Positions 55,607 to 64,000 of a stretch of DNA of 64,000 nt are shown here, in pieces. The translations under genes were made by a program, and so were the position numbers. Position 1 is the first letter of the stretch, and each line of letters opens with the position of its first letter. The notes beneath the pieces were generated by a model. The model had not been told where the DNA came from. It did no database searches and saw only the letters and a program-made list of their open reading frames with translations. Source of the stretch: Alkalilimnicola sp. S0819 (GTDB lineage: Bacteria; Pseudomonadota; Gammaproteobacteria; Nitrococcales; WHIW01). The stretch is from assembly GCF_009295635.1 (NCBI RefSeq), contig NZ_WHIW01000008.1, positions 62,001 to 126,000 on the forward strand. The letters run 5' to 3'.

Positions 55607-56952
55607 AGCCCCTGGGCTTGAACGAACTGGCGCGGGTGCTGGGCGGCAAGGCGCGGGGCGAGGCCGATCCCACGCTCACCCAGGTGGCCATCGACGGCCG
55701 GCGGGTGGAAGCCGGCGGCTTGTACGTGGCGATCCGCGGCGAGCGCTTCGACGGACATGATTTCATTGCCCAGGCGGCGGCCTCCGGCGCCGCCGCGGCC
55801 CTGGTGGAGCGGGACGGTGATTGGCCGTTGCCGGTGTGCCGGGTGGCGGACTGTCGTCGCGCCCTGGGCGCGCTGGGCCGGCACAATCGCCGCGCCGTGC
55901 CGGCACGGGTGGCGGCCATCACCGGCAGCAACGGCAAGACCACCGTCAAGGAAATGCTCGCCACCATCCTGCGCCGCGCCGGCGAGACCCTGGCGACCCA
56001 GGGCAATCTCAACAACGAGCTGGGCGTGCCGCTGACCCTGCTCCGCCTGGACGAGCGCCAGGATTACGCGGTCATCGAGATGGGCGCCAGCGCCGGCGGC
56101 GATATTGCTTATCTGTGCGCGCTGGCCGAGCCGGAGGTAGGCCTGGTGACCAACGCCGGGCCGGCGCACCTGGAAGGCTTCGGTGATCTGGACGGAGTGG
56201 CTCGGGGCAAGGGCGAAATGTTCGCCGGTATCGCCCCGAGCGGCACTGCGGTGATCAACGCCGACGACCCGTACGCGCCCCTGTGGCGGGAGCTCGCCGG
56301 TTCGCGCCGAGTGCTGGATTTTGGCCTGGAGCAGCCGGATGCCGCGGTGCGTGCCGAGCACGATGGGCAGGGCTGGCTGCTGCACACCCCGTGTGGTTCG
56401 GCGCGCCTGCCCCAGGTGCTGCCGGGCCGACACAACGTGCTGAACGCGCTGGCCGCCGGCGCCGCGGCCTTGGCGCTAGGCGTGTCGCTGCCGGACATCG
56501 TCCAGGGGCTGGCCGCGCTCCAACCCACCCCGGGTCGCTTGCACTGGCGTGTCGGGCGGGGTGGCGCGCGCCTGCTCGATGACAGCTACAACGCCAACCC
56601 CGTTTCCCTGCGCGCGGGGCTTGAAGTGTTGGCGGAGCAGCCGGGTGAGCGCTGGCTGGTGCTGGGCGACATGGCCGAGCTGGGCCCCGGCGCGGATGCG
56701 GTGCACGCCGAGGCGGGCCGTTTGGCGCGGCAATTGGGCGTGCAGCGCTTGTTCAGTTGCGGGCCGCGTTCGGCCCTTGCCGCCGAGAGTTTCGGCGCCG
56801 GGGCGCAGGCTTTCACTGACTGGCAGCAGGCCGCCGTGGCGCTGGCGCCGCAACTGAACGAGGGTGTGTGCGTGCTGATCAAGGGTTCCCGCAGTGCGGG
56901 TCTGGATGGACTGGTGGGTGCGCTGGCGCAGCCCGAGGCAGAGGAGGTCTAG
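55603..56952 (+). CDS. murF: UDP-MurNAc-tripeptide--D-Ala-D-Ala ligase
   Basis: The 449-residue Mur ligase has P-loop [12 protein letters not shown] (about 107-118), the [14 protein letters not shown] motif, the GPAHLEGFG segment and the [10 protein letters not shown] loop in the C-terminal domain. It completes the pentapeptide precursor. Overlap with murE is 4 bases. Confidence 0.97.
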   Translation: MKPLGLNELARVLGGKARGEADPTLTQVAIDGRRVEAGGLYVAIRGERFDGHDFIAQAAASGAAAALVERDGDWPLPVCRVADCRRALGALGRHNRRAVPARVAAITGSNGKTTVKEMLATILRRAGETLATQGNLNNELGVPLTLLRLDERQDYAVIEMGASAGGDIAYLCALAEPEVGLVTNAGPAHLEGFGDLDGVARGKGEMFAGIAPSGTAVINADDPYAPLWRELAGSRRVLDFGLEQPDAAVRAEHDGQGWLLHTPCGSARLPQVLPGRHNVLNALAAGAAALALGVSLPDIVQGLAALQPTPGRLHWRVGRGGARLLDDSYNANPVSLRAGLEVLAEQPGERWLVLGDMAELGPGADAVHAEAGRLARQLGVQRLFSCGPRSALAAESFGAGAQAFTDWQQAAVALAPQLNEGVCVLIKGSRSAGLDGLVGALAQPEAEEV

Positions 56953-56957
56953 GGGCG

Positions 56958-58040
56958 GTGCTGCTGTATCTCGCCAATTGGTTGGAAGGTTTCTACAGCG
57001 CCTTTGGGGTGTTCCAGTACCTGACGCTGCGCTCCATCCTGGGCGCGCTCACCGCGCTCACCATCGCGCTGCTGGTCGGCCCGGGCGTCATTCGCCGTCT
57101 GGTGGAGCTGAAGATCGGCCAGTACGTGCGCGACGATGGCCCGGAAAGCCATCTGAGCAAGGCCGGCACGCCCACCATGGGGGGGGCTCTGATTTTGCTG
57201 TCCATCGCCGCGGCCACACTGCTCTGGTCCGATCTGAGCAACCGGTACGTATGGGTGGTGCTGGTGGTGACCCTGGGTTTCGGCCTGGTGGGGGGCGTGG
57301 ATGATTACCTCAAGCTGACCGGCCGCAACAGCAAGGGCTTGTCCGCCCGGGCCAAGTACTTCTGGCAATCCGTGCTGGGACTGGGGGTGGCGTTCTACCT
57401 CTTCCAAAGCGCCCAGACGCCGGTGGAGACCACCCTGATCGTGCCCCTGTTCAAGGAAGTGGCGCTGCCGCTGGGCTGGCTGTTCATTCCGCTGACTTAC
57501 CTGGTGATCGTCGGTAGCTCCAACGCGGTGAACCTCACCGACGGGCTGGACGGTCTGGCGATCATGCCTACGGTGCTGGTGGCCGGCGCCCTGGCGGTGT
57601 TCGCCTACGCCACCGGCAACACGGTGTTCGCCACCTATCTGCAGATTCCCTATGTGGCGGGGGTGGGCGAGATCGTCGTCTTCTGCGGCGCGCTGGTGGG
57701 CGCGGGGCTCGGCTTTCTGTGGTTCAACACCTACCCGGCCCAGGTGTTCATGGGCGATGTGGGAGCGCTGGCCCTGGGAGCGGCGCTGGGCATCATCGCC
57801 GTGCTGGTGCGCCAGGAGCTGGTGCTGCTGATCATGGGTGGGGTTTTCGTCATGGAGACCGTCTCGGTGATCCTCCAGGTGGCCTCCTACAAGCTCACCG
57901 GGCGGCGGATCTTCCGCATGGCGCCGCTGCATCATCACTTTGAATTGAAAGGCTGGCCCGAACCCCGGGTCATCGTCCGCTTCTGGATCATCACGGTGAT
58001 CCTGGTGCTGGCCGGGCTGGCCACGATGAAGATTCGCTGA
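56958..58040 (+). CDS. mraY: Phospho-MurNAc-pentapeptide translocase
   Basis: The 360-residue integral membrane protein (10 predicted helices) forms lipid I from UDP-MurNAc-pentapeptide and undecaprenyl phosphate. [14 protein letters not shown], the [11 protein letters not shown] Asp motif and [15 protein letters not shown] are all present. The GTG at 56958 gives the same length as the E. coli enzyme; longer in-frame starts lie inside murF. Confidence 0.97.
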   Translation: MLLYLANWLEGFYSAFGVFQYLTLRSILGALTALTIALLVGPGVIRRLVELKIGQYVRDDGPESHLSKAGTPTMGGALILLSIAAATLLWSDLSNRYVWVVLVVTLGFGLVGGVDDYLKLTGRNSKGLSARAKYFWQSVLGLGVAFYLFQSAQTPVETTLIVPLFKEVALPLGWLFIPLTYLVIVGSSNAVNLTDGLDGLAIMPTVLVAGALAVFAYATGNTVFATYLQIPYVAGVGEIVVFCGALVGAGLGFLWFNTYPAQVFMGDVGALALGAALGIIAVLVRQELVLLIMGGVFVMETVSVILQVASYKLTGRRIFRMAPLHHHFELKGWPEPRVIVRFWIITVILVLAGLATMKIR

Positions 58041-58050
58041 GCAGGCATCG

Positions 58051-59394
58051 ATGAACGCACAGGCCACACAACAGCCCTATACCGCAGTGGTCGGCCTCGG
58101 TCAGACCGGGCTGGCCTGCGCGCGTTTTCTGTGCGCGCGGGGCGTGGCGGTGCGCGTGACCGATTCCCGCGAGCAGCCCCCCGGGCTGGACGCGCTGCGC
58201 CGGGAGCTCCCCGCGGTGCCGGTCAGCCTGGGGGCGCTGGATGGCGCCCTGCTGTGTGGTGCCGAGCAGGTGGTGCTCAGCCCCGGCGTGGACCCGGCGG
58301 AGCCCGCCGTGCAAATGGCCCGGGAGCGGGGCGTGCCGGTGATCGGCGAGATCGAGTTGTTCGCCCGCCATGCCCGCGCGCCGGTGATCGCCATCACCGG
58401 GTCCAACGGCAAGAGCACCGTGACCAGCCTGGTGGGCGAGATGGCTCAGGCCGCCGGCGTGGATGTGGCCGTGGGCGGCAATCTGGGCACCAACGCATTG
58501 GCGCTGATTCGCGAACCGGAGGCCGAGCTCTACGTGCTGGAGCTCTCCAGCTTCCAGTTGGAGACCACGGACACCCTGGCGCCGGTGGCCGCGGCCGTGC
58601 TCAATCTGAGCGCCGACCACCTGGATCGCTACAGCGGTATGGCCGAGTACGCCGCCGCCAAGGAGCGCATTTACCGCCACGCCCGATTGCTGGTGGTCAA
58701 CCGGGATGATCCCGCCGTGCGTGCCATGGCGCGCAGCGGCCGGCGCGTGATGGGCTTCACACTGCATGAGCCGACCCGCGGCGATTACGGGCTGCGCGCG
58801 CACCAGGGCGGCCTTTGGCTGGCCCGGGGCGAGCAGCCGCTGCTCGATTGCACGCAGTTGAAGATCGCCGGACGGCATAACCAGGCCAATGCCCTGGCGG
58901 CCCTGGCCCTGGGCGAGGCGGCGGGCCTGCCCCTGCAGGCCATGCTCGGTGCGCTGCGGGCGTTCACCGGTCTGCCCCATCGCACCGAATGGGTGGGTGA
59001 GGGCGGCGGCGTGCGCTGGTACAACGATTCCAAGGGCACCAACGTGGGTGCCACCCTGGCGGCGGTTCAGGGTCTGCCCGGCCCGCTGGTGCTGATCATG
59101 GGCGGCATCGACAAGGACGGCGACTTCTCGCCTCTGCGAGACCCCTTGGTGGAAAAGGCCCGGGGCGTGATCCTCATCGGCCGGGATGCGCCGCGGATCG
59201 AGCAGGCCCTGCGCGGTGCGGTGCGCATGCGGCGCGCGGGGGATATGGGCGAAGCGGTACGGCTCGCCGCCGAACTGGCCGAGCCGGGGGATGCGGTGCT
59301 GCTCTCGCCCGCCTGCGCGAGTTTCGACATGTATTCCGGTTTCGAGGCCCGGGGCGATGATTTTCGCCGCCGGGCGCGGGAGGTGCTGGCATGA
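58051..59394 (+). CDS. murD: UDP-N-acetylmuramoyl-L-alanine--D-glutamate ligase
   Basis: The 447-residue Mur ligase has N-domain GLGQTGLACARFL, P-loop TGSNGKSTVTSLV (about 115-127), LELSSFQLETT and the DSKGTNVGATLAA loop with GGIDKD. It adds D-Glu to UDP-MurNAc-Ala. The stop overlaps ftsW by 4 bases. Confidence 0.97.
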   Translation: MNAQATQQPYTAVVGLGQTGLACARFLCARGVAVRVTDSREQPPGLDALRRELPAVPVSLGALDGALLCGAEQVVLSPGVDPAEPAVQMARERGVPVIGEIELFARHARAPVIAITGSNGKSTVTSLVGEMAQAAGVDVAVGGNLGTNALALIREPEAELYVLELSSFQLETTDTLAPVAAAVLNLSADHLDRYSGMAEYAAAKERIYRHARLLVVNRDDPAVRAMARSGRRVMGFTLHEPTRGDYGLRAHQGGLWLARGEQPLLDCTQLKIAGRHNQANALAALALGEAAGLPLQAMLGALRAFTGLPHRTEWVGEGGGVRWYNDSKGTNVGATLAAVQGLPGPLVLIMGGIDKDGDFSPLRDPLVEKARGVILIGRDAPRIEQALRGAVRMRRAGDMGEAVRLAAELAEPGDAVLLSPACASFDMYSGFEARGDDFRRRAREVLA

Positions 59395-60569
59395 TCGCCG
59401 CCACCGAGAGCCGCCGGCGCAGCCTGCCGCTGTGGCCCAATCTGGATTATCGCTTGATGGGCGTATGCCTGACCCTGCTCGCCATCGGCGTGATCATGGT
59501 GGGTTCGGCGTCCATCTCCACCGCCGCGGACAATCTGGGCAATCCGCTGTATTTCATGGAGCGCCAGGCGGTCTATGCCGTGCTGGGGCTGGCCGGGGCG
59601 GCCGTGGCCCTGCGTATCCCCCTGGCGCACTGGCAGAGCGCAAGCGGACTGCTGCTGGTGCTGGCCTACATCCTGCTGTTGGCGGTACTGATACCCGGGG
59701 TCGGCAAGACGGTGAACGGCAGCACACGCTGGATTCCCCTGGGGGTGTTCAACCTGCAGGTTTCCGAGCCCGCGAAGCTGTTCGTGCTCATGTATCTGAG
59801 TGCTTGGCTGGTGCGGCGCCCCACCCAGTTGCGGCAACGCTGGATGGGCTTGCTGTTGCCGATGGCTGTGATGGGGCTTGCGGCTGTGCTGTTGTTGGCG
59901 GAGCCCGATTTCGGTGCCGCCGTGGTGTTGGCGGCCTCCGGCATGGCCATGCTGTTTCTGGCCGGCGCGCCGCTGCTGCGTTTTTTGCTGCTGATGGGTG
60001 GGCTGGTCGGCATCGGCACCCTGCTCATCGTCCTGGAGCCCTACCGCCTGGAACGCCTGAGCGGTTTCCTCAACCCCTGGGCGGACCCCTTCGACAGCGG
60101 CTTCCAGCTCACCCAGTCGCTGATTGCCATCGGTCGGGGCGAGTGGTTCGGCGTGGGGCTGGGGGGCAGCGTGCAGAAGCTGTTCTACCTGCCCGAGGCC
60201 CACACGGATTTCGTCTTCGCCGTGCTGGCCGAGGAATTCGGCCTGCTGGGGGTGTGCGTGATCATCGCGCTCTACGGTTGGCTGTTCTGGCGCGCCATGC
60301 GCATCGGCTCCCACAGCCTGCGCCAAGGTCGGCCCTTCGGCGCTTATCTCGCGTACGGCATCGGTATCTGGCTGGGGCTGCAGGCGCTGATCAACATGGG
60401 CGTGAACATGGGCCTGCTGCCCACCAAGGGGCTGACCCTGCCGCTGATGAGCTATGGCGGCAGCAGCCTGCTGGTGACCTGCGCGGCCCTGGCACTATTG
60501 CTGCGCTGCGATTACGAATCGCGTCTGGCGGGGCAATCGGCCCTGCGCGGCGGGAAGGTGCCGGCATGA
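59391..60569 (+). CDS. ftsW: Septal peptidoglycan polymerase FtsW
   Basis: The 392-residue SEDS-family glycosyltransferase has ten predicted helices, with the signatures GKTVNGSTRWIPLG, LEPDF-type AEPDFG (catalytic Asp region), LTQSLIAIGRGEWFGVGLG and TDFVFAVLAEEFG. It polymerises lipid II with FtsI. It overlaps murD and murG by 4 bases. Confidence 0.97.
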   Translation: MIAATESRRRSLPLWPNLDYRLMGVCLTLLAIGVIMVGSASISTAADNLGNPLYFMERQAVYAVLGLAGAAVALRIPLAHWQSASGLLLVLAYILLLAVLIPGVGKTVNGSTRWIPLGVFNLQVSEPAKLFVLMYLSAWLVRRPTQLRQRWMGLLLPMAVMGLAAVLLLAEPDFGAAVVLAASGMAMLFLAGAPLLRFLLLMGGLVGIGTLLIVLEPYRLERLSGFLNPWADPFDSGFQLTQSLIAIGRGEWFGVGLGGSVQKLFYLPEAHTDFVFAVLAEEFGLLGVCVIIALYGWLFWRAMRIGSHSLRQGRPFGAYLAYGIGIWLGLQALINMGVNMGLLPTKGLTLPLMSYGGSSLLVTCAALALLLRCDYESRLAGQSALRGGKVPA

Positions 60570-61639
60570 GTGCCCCGGTGATGATCATGGCCGGCGGCAC
60601 CGGCGGGCATGTGTTCCCGGGGTTGGCGGTGGCGCGGGAGCTTGCCCGCCGGGATGTGCCGATTGTTTGGCTGGGCACCCGGGCCGGGCTGGAGGCCGAG
60701 CAGGTGCCCGCGGCGGGCATTCCCTTGGAGCATGTGAGCGTGCGGGGCCTGAGAGGCAACGGGCTCAGGGGTTGGCTGCTGGCGCCCTGGATGTTGCTGC
60801 GCGCGGTGGGGCAGGCCCGCAGGGCCATCCGCCGTCACCGCCCGCGGGCGGTGCTGGGCATGGGTGGCTATGCCGCGGGGCCCGGCGCCATCGCCGCGTG
60901 GCTGAGCGGGGTGCCGCTGGTGATCCATGAGCAAAACGCGGTGCCGGGTCTCACCAACCGCTGGCTGGTGCGGCTGGCGAGGCGGGTGCTCACCGGTTTC
61001 GACGGTGTGCTGGCCGGCCCGAAGGCGCGTTTCGTGGGCAATCCGGTGCGGGAGGCGCTGATCGCTGCTCGGCAGGCCGACGCCACCGCGCCGAATGCGC
61101 CGCCGCACTTGTTGGTGCTCGGCGGCAGCCTGGGCGCGGAGGCCCTCAACCAGATAGTGCCCGCGGCGCTTGCGCTGATGGCACCCGAAGACCGCCCCCA
61201 AGTGCGCCACCAGGCGGGCAAGCGGACCCTGGGCATTGCCCGGGAAGCCTACGGTGTCGCGGGGGTGGAGGCCGAGGTCAGCGCGTTCATCGACGACATG
61301 GCGGCGGCCTACCGCTGGGCGGACCTGGTGATTTGCCGCGCGGGCGCACTCACGGTGGCGGAACTGGCGGTGATGGGCGTGCCGGCGCTGCTGGTGCCGC
61401 TGCCTCATGCGGTGGATGACCACCAGCGCGCCAATGCGCGTTATCTGGCGGATGCCGGAGCGGGGGAGCTGCTGTCGCAGCGCGAGCTGACCGCGCAGTT
61501 ACTGTGCGAGCGGCTGGAGCATTATCTGCACGACGACAATACCCGGCATCTGGCCGAGATGGCCGAACGGGCCCGGGCGCTGGGGCGGCCGGACGCCGCC
61601 GCGGCCGTGGCGGATGCCTGCCTGGAGGTGGCGCGATGA
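60566..61639 (+). CDS. murG: Lipid II synthase MurG
   Basis: The 357-residue GT-B glycosyltransferase adds GlcNAc to lipid I on the inner membrane face. [41 protein letters not shown] and [11 protein letters not shown] are present. The start at 60566 overlaps the ftsW stop (ATGA); a longer in-frame upstream frame is only the shadow of ftsW. Confidence 0.97.
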   Translation: MSAPVMIMAGGTGGHVFPGLAVARELARRDVPIVWLGTRAGLEAEQVPAAGIPLEHVSVRGLRGNGLRGWLLAPWMLLRAVGQARRAIRRHRPRAVLGMGGYAAGPGAIAAWLSGVPLVIHEQNAVPGLTNRWLVRLARRVLTGFDGVLAGPKARFVGNPVREALIAARQADATAPNAPPHLLVLGGSLGAEALNQIVPAALALMAPEDRPQVRHQAGKRTLGIAREAYGVAGVEAEVSAFIDDMAAAYRWADLVICRAGALTVAELAVMGVPALLVPLPHAVDDHQRANARYLADAGAGELLSQRELTAQLLCERLEHYLHDDNTRHLAEMAERARALGRPDAAAAVADACLEVAR

Positions 61640-63081
61640 GCGGCGCGATGGAGCGTGGATGGGATCATACCCGGCCCGGCGCAATGGGCCGAGTGCGCCG
61701 GGTGCATTTCGTGGGCATCGGCGGCGCCGGCATGAGCGGCATCGCCGAGGTGCTGCTGAACCTGGGGTATACAGTGACCGGCTCGGACCTGAAGGCCGGG
61801 CCGGTCACCCGCCGACTGGAGAGCCTGGGCGCGCGGGTCGCGCTGGGGCACAGCGGCGAAAACGTGCGTTACGCCGATGCGGTGGTCATTTCCAGCGCGG
61901 TGGGCGAGGACAATCCGGAAGTGCAGGCGGCGCGTGCGGCGCGGGTGCCCATCGTGCCCCGCGCCGAGATGCTCGCCGAACTGATGCGTTTTCGCTTCGG
62001 CATTGCCGTCGCCGGCACTCACGGCAAGACCACCACCACCAGTCTGGTGGCCAGTCTGCTGGCCGAGGGCGAGCTGGACCCGACCTTTGTCATCGGCGGG
62101 CGGCTCAACTCAGCCGCCAGCAACGCGCGCCTGGGCCAGGGCCGCTACCTGGTGGCCGAGGCCGACGAGAGCGATGCCTCCTTCCTGTTTCTGCAGCCGA
62201 TGATGGCCGTGGTCACCAATGTGGACGCGGATCACCTGGACACCTACGGCGGTGATTTCGACCGCCTGCGGGGAACGTTCCTGGAGTTTCTGCACCATCT
62301 GCCCTTCTACGGCCTGGCCGTGATGTGCGGGGATGATCCGGTGATCCGCGAGATGCTGCCGGAAATCACCCGTCCGGTGCGCACCTACGGCTTCGACGAG
62401 GGGGCGGACCTGCGCGCGGTGGATCTGCGCCAGGACGGGCGCCGTACACACTTTCGTGTGCTCGGCAGCCAGGGCGAAGACTTCACCGTGGATCTGAACC
62501 TGCCTGGCCGGCACAACGTGCAGAACGCCCTGGCGGCAACCGCCATCGCCCTGGAGTTGGGCGTGGGGCAGGACGCGATCCAGCGCGGATTCACCGAATT
62601 CCAGGGCATAGGCCGGCGCTTCCAGAGTTATGGCGAAATTCCGGTACCCGGCGGCGGGCGGGCGCTGCTGGTGGATGATTACGGCCACCACCCCATCGAG
62701 ATCGCCGCGGTACTGCAGGCCGTGCGCGGCGGCTGGCCGGAGCGGCGTCTGGTGGTGGCCTTCCAGCCCCATCGTTACAGCCGAACCCGGGACCTGTTCG
62801 AGGACTTCGCCCGGGTGCTGGCCGATGTGGACGCGCTGCTGCTCACCGAAGTCTTTGCCGCCGGCGAGCCCGCCGTGGTGGGCGCCGACGGCCGCGCCCT
62901 GGCCGGCGCGATTCGCGCCCGGGGCAAGGTCAATCCGGTGTTCGTGGAGAACGTGGATGAGTTGATCGACACCCTGCCGCCGCTGCTGCGTGATGGCGAT
63001 ATCGTCCTCACCCTGGGCGCCGGCAGCATCGGCACCGCGGGTGCTGCCCTGATCGAAAAGCTGGGCGGAGGCGAGCAATGA
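61636..63081 (+). CDS. murC: UDP-N-acetylmuramate--L-alanine ligase
   Basis: The 481-residue Mur ligase adds L-Ala to UDP-MurNAc. [19 protein letters not shown]-loop [25 protein letters not shown] and [11 protein letters not shown] are present. I use the ATG at 61636, coupled to the murG stop; ATGs at 61648 and 61684 are alternatives. It overlaps murB by 4 bases. Confidence 0.97.
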   Translation: MSGAMERGWDHTRPGAMGRVRRVHFVGIGGAGMSGIAEVLLNLGYTVTGSDLKAGPVTRRLESLGARVALGHSGENVRYADAVVISSAVGEDNPEVQAARAARVPIVPRAEMLAELMRFRFGIAVAGTHGKTTTTSLVASLLAEGELDPTFVIGGRLNSAASNARLGQGRYLVAEADESDASFLFLQPMMAVVTNVDADHLDTYGGDFDRLRGTFLEFLHHLPFYGLAVMCGDDPVIREMLPEITRPVRTYGFDEGADLRAVDLRQDGRRTHFRVLGSQGEDFTVDLNLPGRHNVQNALAATAIALELGVGQDAIQRGFTEFQGIGRRFQSYGEIPVPGGGRALLVDDYGHHPIEIAAVLQAVRGGWPERRLVVAFQPHRYSRTRDLFEDFARVLADVDALLLTEVFAAGEPAVVGADGRALAGAIRARGKVNPVFVENVDELIDTLPPLLRDGDIVLTLGAGSIGTAGAALIEKLGGGEQ

Positions 63082-63968
63082 TGGCGGCGCGGCGTCAGCA
63101 GGGGGAGCTATTGGAGCAGGTGCCGTTGCACCGCTACACCTCCTGGCGCGTGGGCGGCCCGGCCGAGCGCTTCTATCGCCCGGTGGATCTTGCCGATCTA
63201 TGCGCCTTTCTCGCGGAGTTGCCCGCCGACGAGCCGCTGACCTGGCTGGGGCTGGGCAGCAATCTGCTGGTGCGGGACGGCGGTGTGCGCGGCACGGTGA
63301 TCCACACCCAGGGCGGCTTGGATCGCATCGAAGCGATGGCTGGCCAACGCCTGCGAGTGGAGGCGGGCAGCGCCTGCGCCAAGGTGGCGAAGTTCGCCGC
63401 CCGGGAAGGCCTGGCCGGTGCCGCCTTCCTGGCCGGCATCCCCGGGACCTTCGGCGGAGCCCTGGCGATGAACGCCGGCGCCTTCGGCGGTGAAACCTGG
63501 GAGCGAGTCGAGGCGGTGCAGACCGTGGATCGGCACGGGGTGCTGCGCGAGCGGCCCAGATCGGATTTTCAGGTGGCCTACCGTGAGGTGTGCGGCCCGG
63601 AGGGCGAATGGTTCGTGGCGGGCATTCTGGCGCTGGATGCCGGCAGCCCGGCGCGCCTGGCCGAGGAAGGGCGCGCCCTGCTGGCGCGCCGTGGCGGCAG
63701 CCAGCCCATCGGCAAGCCGAGCTGCGGCTCGGTGTTTCGCAACCCGCCCGCCGACCACGCCGCCCGCCTGATCGAGGAGGCTGGTTTGAAGGGGTACCGC
63801 ATCGGTGGCGCCCTGGTGTCCGAAAAGCACGCGAATTTCATTCTCAACGAGGAGGGCGCGAGTGCGGCGGATATCGAAGCGTTGATGGGGCACGTGCGCG
63901 ATACGGTGCTCATCCGCTTCGGTGTGCGGCTCGAGCCCGAGGTGCGCATTGTGGGAGAACCTGCATGA
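63078..63968 (+). CDS. murB: UDP-N-acetylenolpyruvoylglucosamine reductase
   Basis: The 296-residue FAD enzyme reduces the MurA product to UDP-MurNAc. The FAD-binding segment [39 protein letters not shown] and the catalytic Ser in SCGSVFRNP are present. It is the short type II form without the extra C-terminal domain of E. coli MurB. It overlaps murC and ddl by 4 bases. Confidence 0.97.
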   Translation: MMAARRQQGELLEQVPLHRYTSWRVGGPAERFYRPVDLADLCAFLAELPADEPLTWLGLGSNLLVRDGGVRGTVIHTQGGLDRIEAMAGQRLRVEAGSACAKVAKFAAREGLAGAAFLAGIPGTFGGALAMNAGAFGGETWERVEAVQTVDRHGVLRERPRSDFQVAYREVCGPEGEWFVAGILALDAGSPARLAEEGRALLARRGGSQPIGKPSCGSVFRNPPADHAARLIEEAGLKGYRIGGALVSEKHANFILNEEGASAADIEALMGHVRDTVLIRFGVRLEPEVRIVGEPA

Positions 63969-64000
63969 GCGTGAAGCTGACCGACCCCGCCGTGCTGGGG
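63965..64000 (+). CDS. ddl: D-alanine--D-alanine ligase, 5' end only
   Basis: Twelve codons ([12 protein letters not shown]) are seen before the window ends. The start overlaps the murB stop (ATGA), and ddl is the usual next gene in the dcw cluster; identification rests on position, since no ATP-grasp motif is inside the window. Confidence 0.7.
   Translation, partial: MSVKLTDPAVLG

Noticed and set aside
59186-61639. 817-codon frame that would fuse an ftsW-overlapping region to murG
   Set aside because: The upstream half is the wrong frame through ftsW; murG has its own coupled ATG at 60566 in an ATGA junction.

Overview
This is a GC-rich gammaproteobacterial chromosome segment. The evidence is syntenic: rpoN-hpf-ptsN-hprK-rapZ-IIA-ptsH, kdsD-kdsC-lptCAB, mlaFEDCB-ibaG-murA-hisGDC, an algW/degS-type protease, petABC-sspAB, dolP-diaA-yraN-lpoA/rsmI, a type A RNase P RNA, and the mraZ-to-ddl division and cell-wall cluster. 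A cytochrome bc1 complex, short-form HisG and a single-His-box PTS-Ntr set fit a Chromatiales/Ectothiorhodospiraceae-like lineage, but the sequence alone does not name the genus. I saw no tRNA, rRNA, CRISPR array, insertion sequence or prophage.

Region 1 (1-19735) is the accessory part. It opens inside a giant exoprotein gene (at least 5745 codons, 5' end outside the window) made almost wholly of nested Gly/Ala/Ser/Asp-rich beta-helix repeats. It is followed by an FhaC/ShlB-type outer-membrane transporter (TpsB) and a SapC-family protein, and looks like a two-partner secretion locus with a co-transcribed SapC. A hairpin closes it. Region 2 (19736-21720) holds an Aer-like PAS chemoreceptor behind a good sigma-28 promoter, then a short remnant resembling a DedA/YqaA membrane protein.

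Region 3 (21718-31307, minus strand) is one long run: kdsD-kdsC-lptC-lptA-lptB (Kdo synthesis and LPS transport), then rpoN-hpf-ptsN-hprK-rapZ-IIA(Man)-ptsH (sigma-54 and the nitrogen-type PTS), then mgtE. Two things are unusual. HprK is reduced to its kinase domain with a conserved His replaced by Pro, and the EI gene ptsI that often lies between ptsH and mgtE is absent. Region 4 (31308-39183, plus) starts from a divergent promoter region and encodes the Mla lipid-transport system, IbaG, MurA and HisGDC. Region 5 (39182-45259) holds the periplasmic protease, a Nif3-family protein, cytochrome bc1 and the stringent starvation proteins SspA/SspB.

Region 6 (45275-49884) carries outer-membrane and cell-wall support genes (dolP, diaA, yraN, lpoA on minus; rsmI on plus). 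Region 7 is rnpB with its own promoter and terminator, followed by the mraZ promoter with three 10-bp-spaced MraZ boxes. Region 8 (50661-64000) is the tightly packed dcw cluster mraZ-rsmH-ftsL-ftsI-murE-murF-mraY-murD-ftsW-murG-murC-murB-ddl, most junctions overlapping by 1-4 bases. It makes and exports lipid II with meso-diaminopimelate stem peptides and builds the septum; ddl runs off the end.
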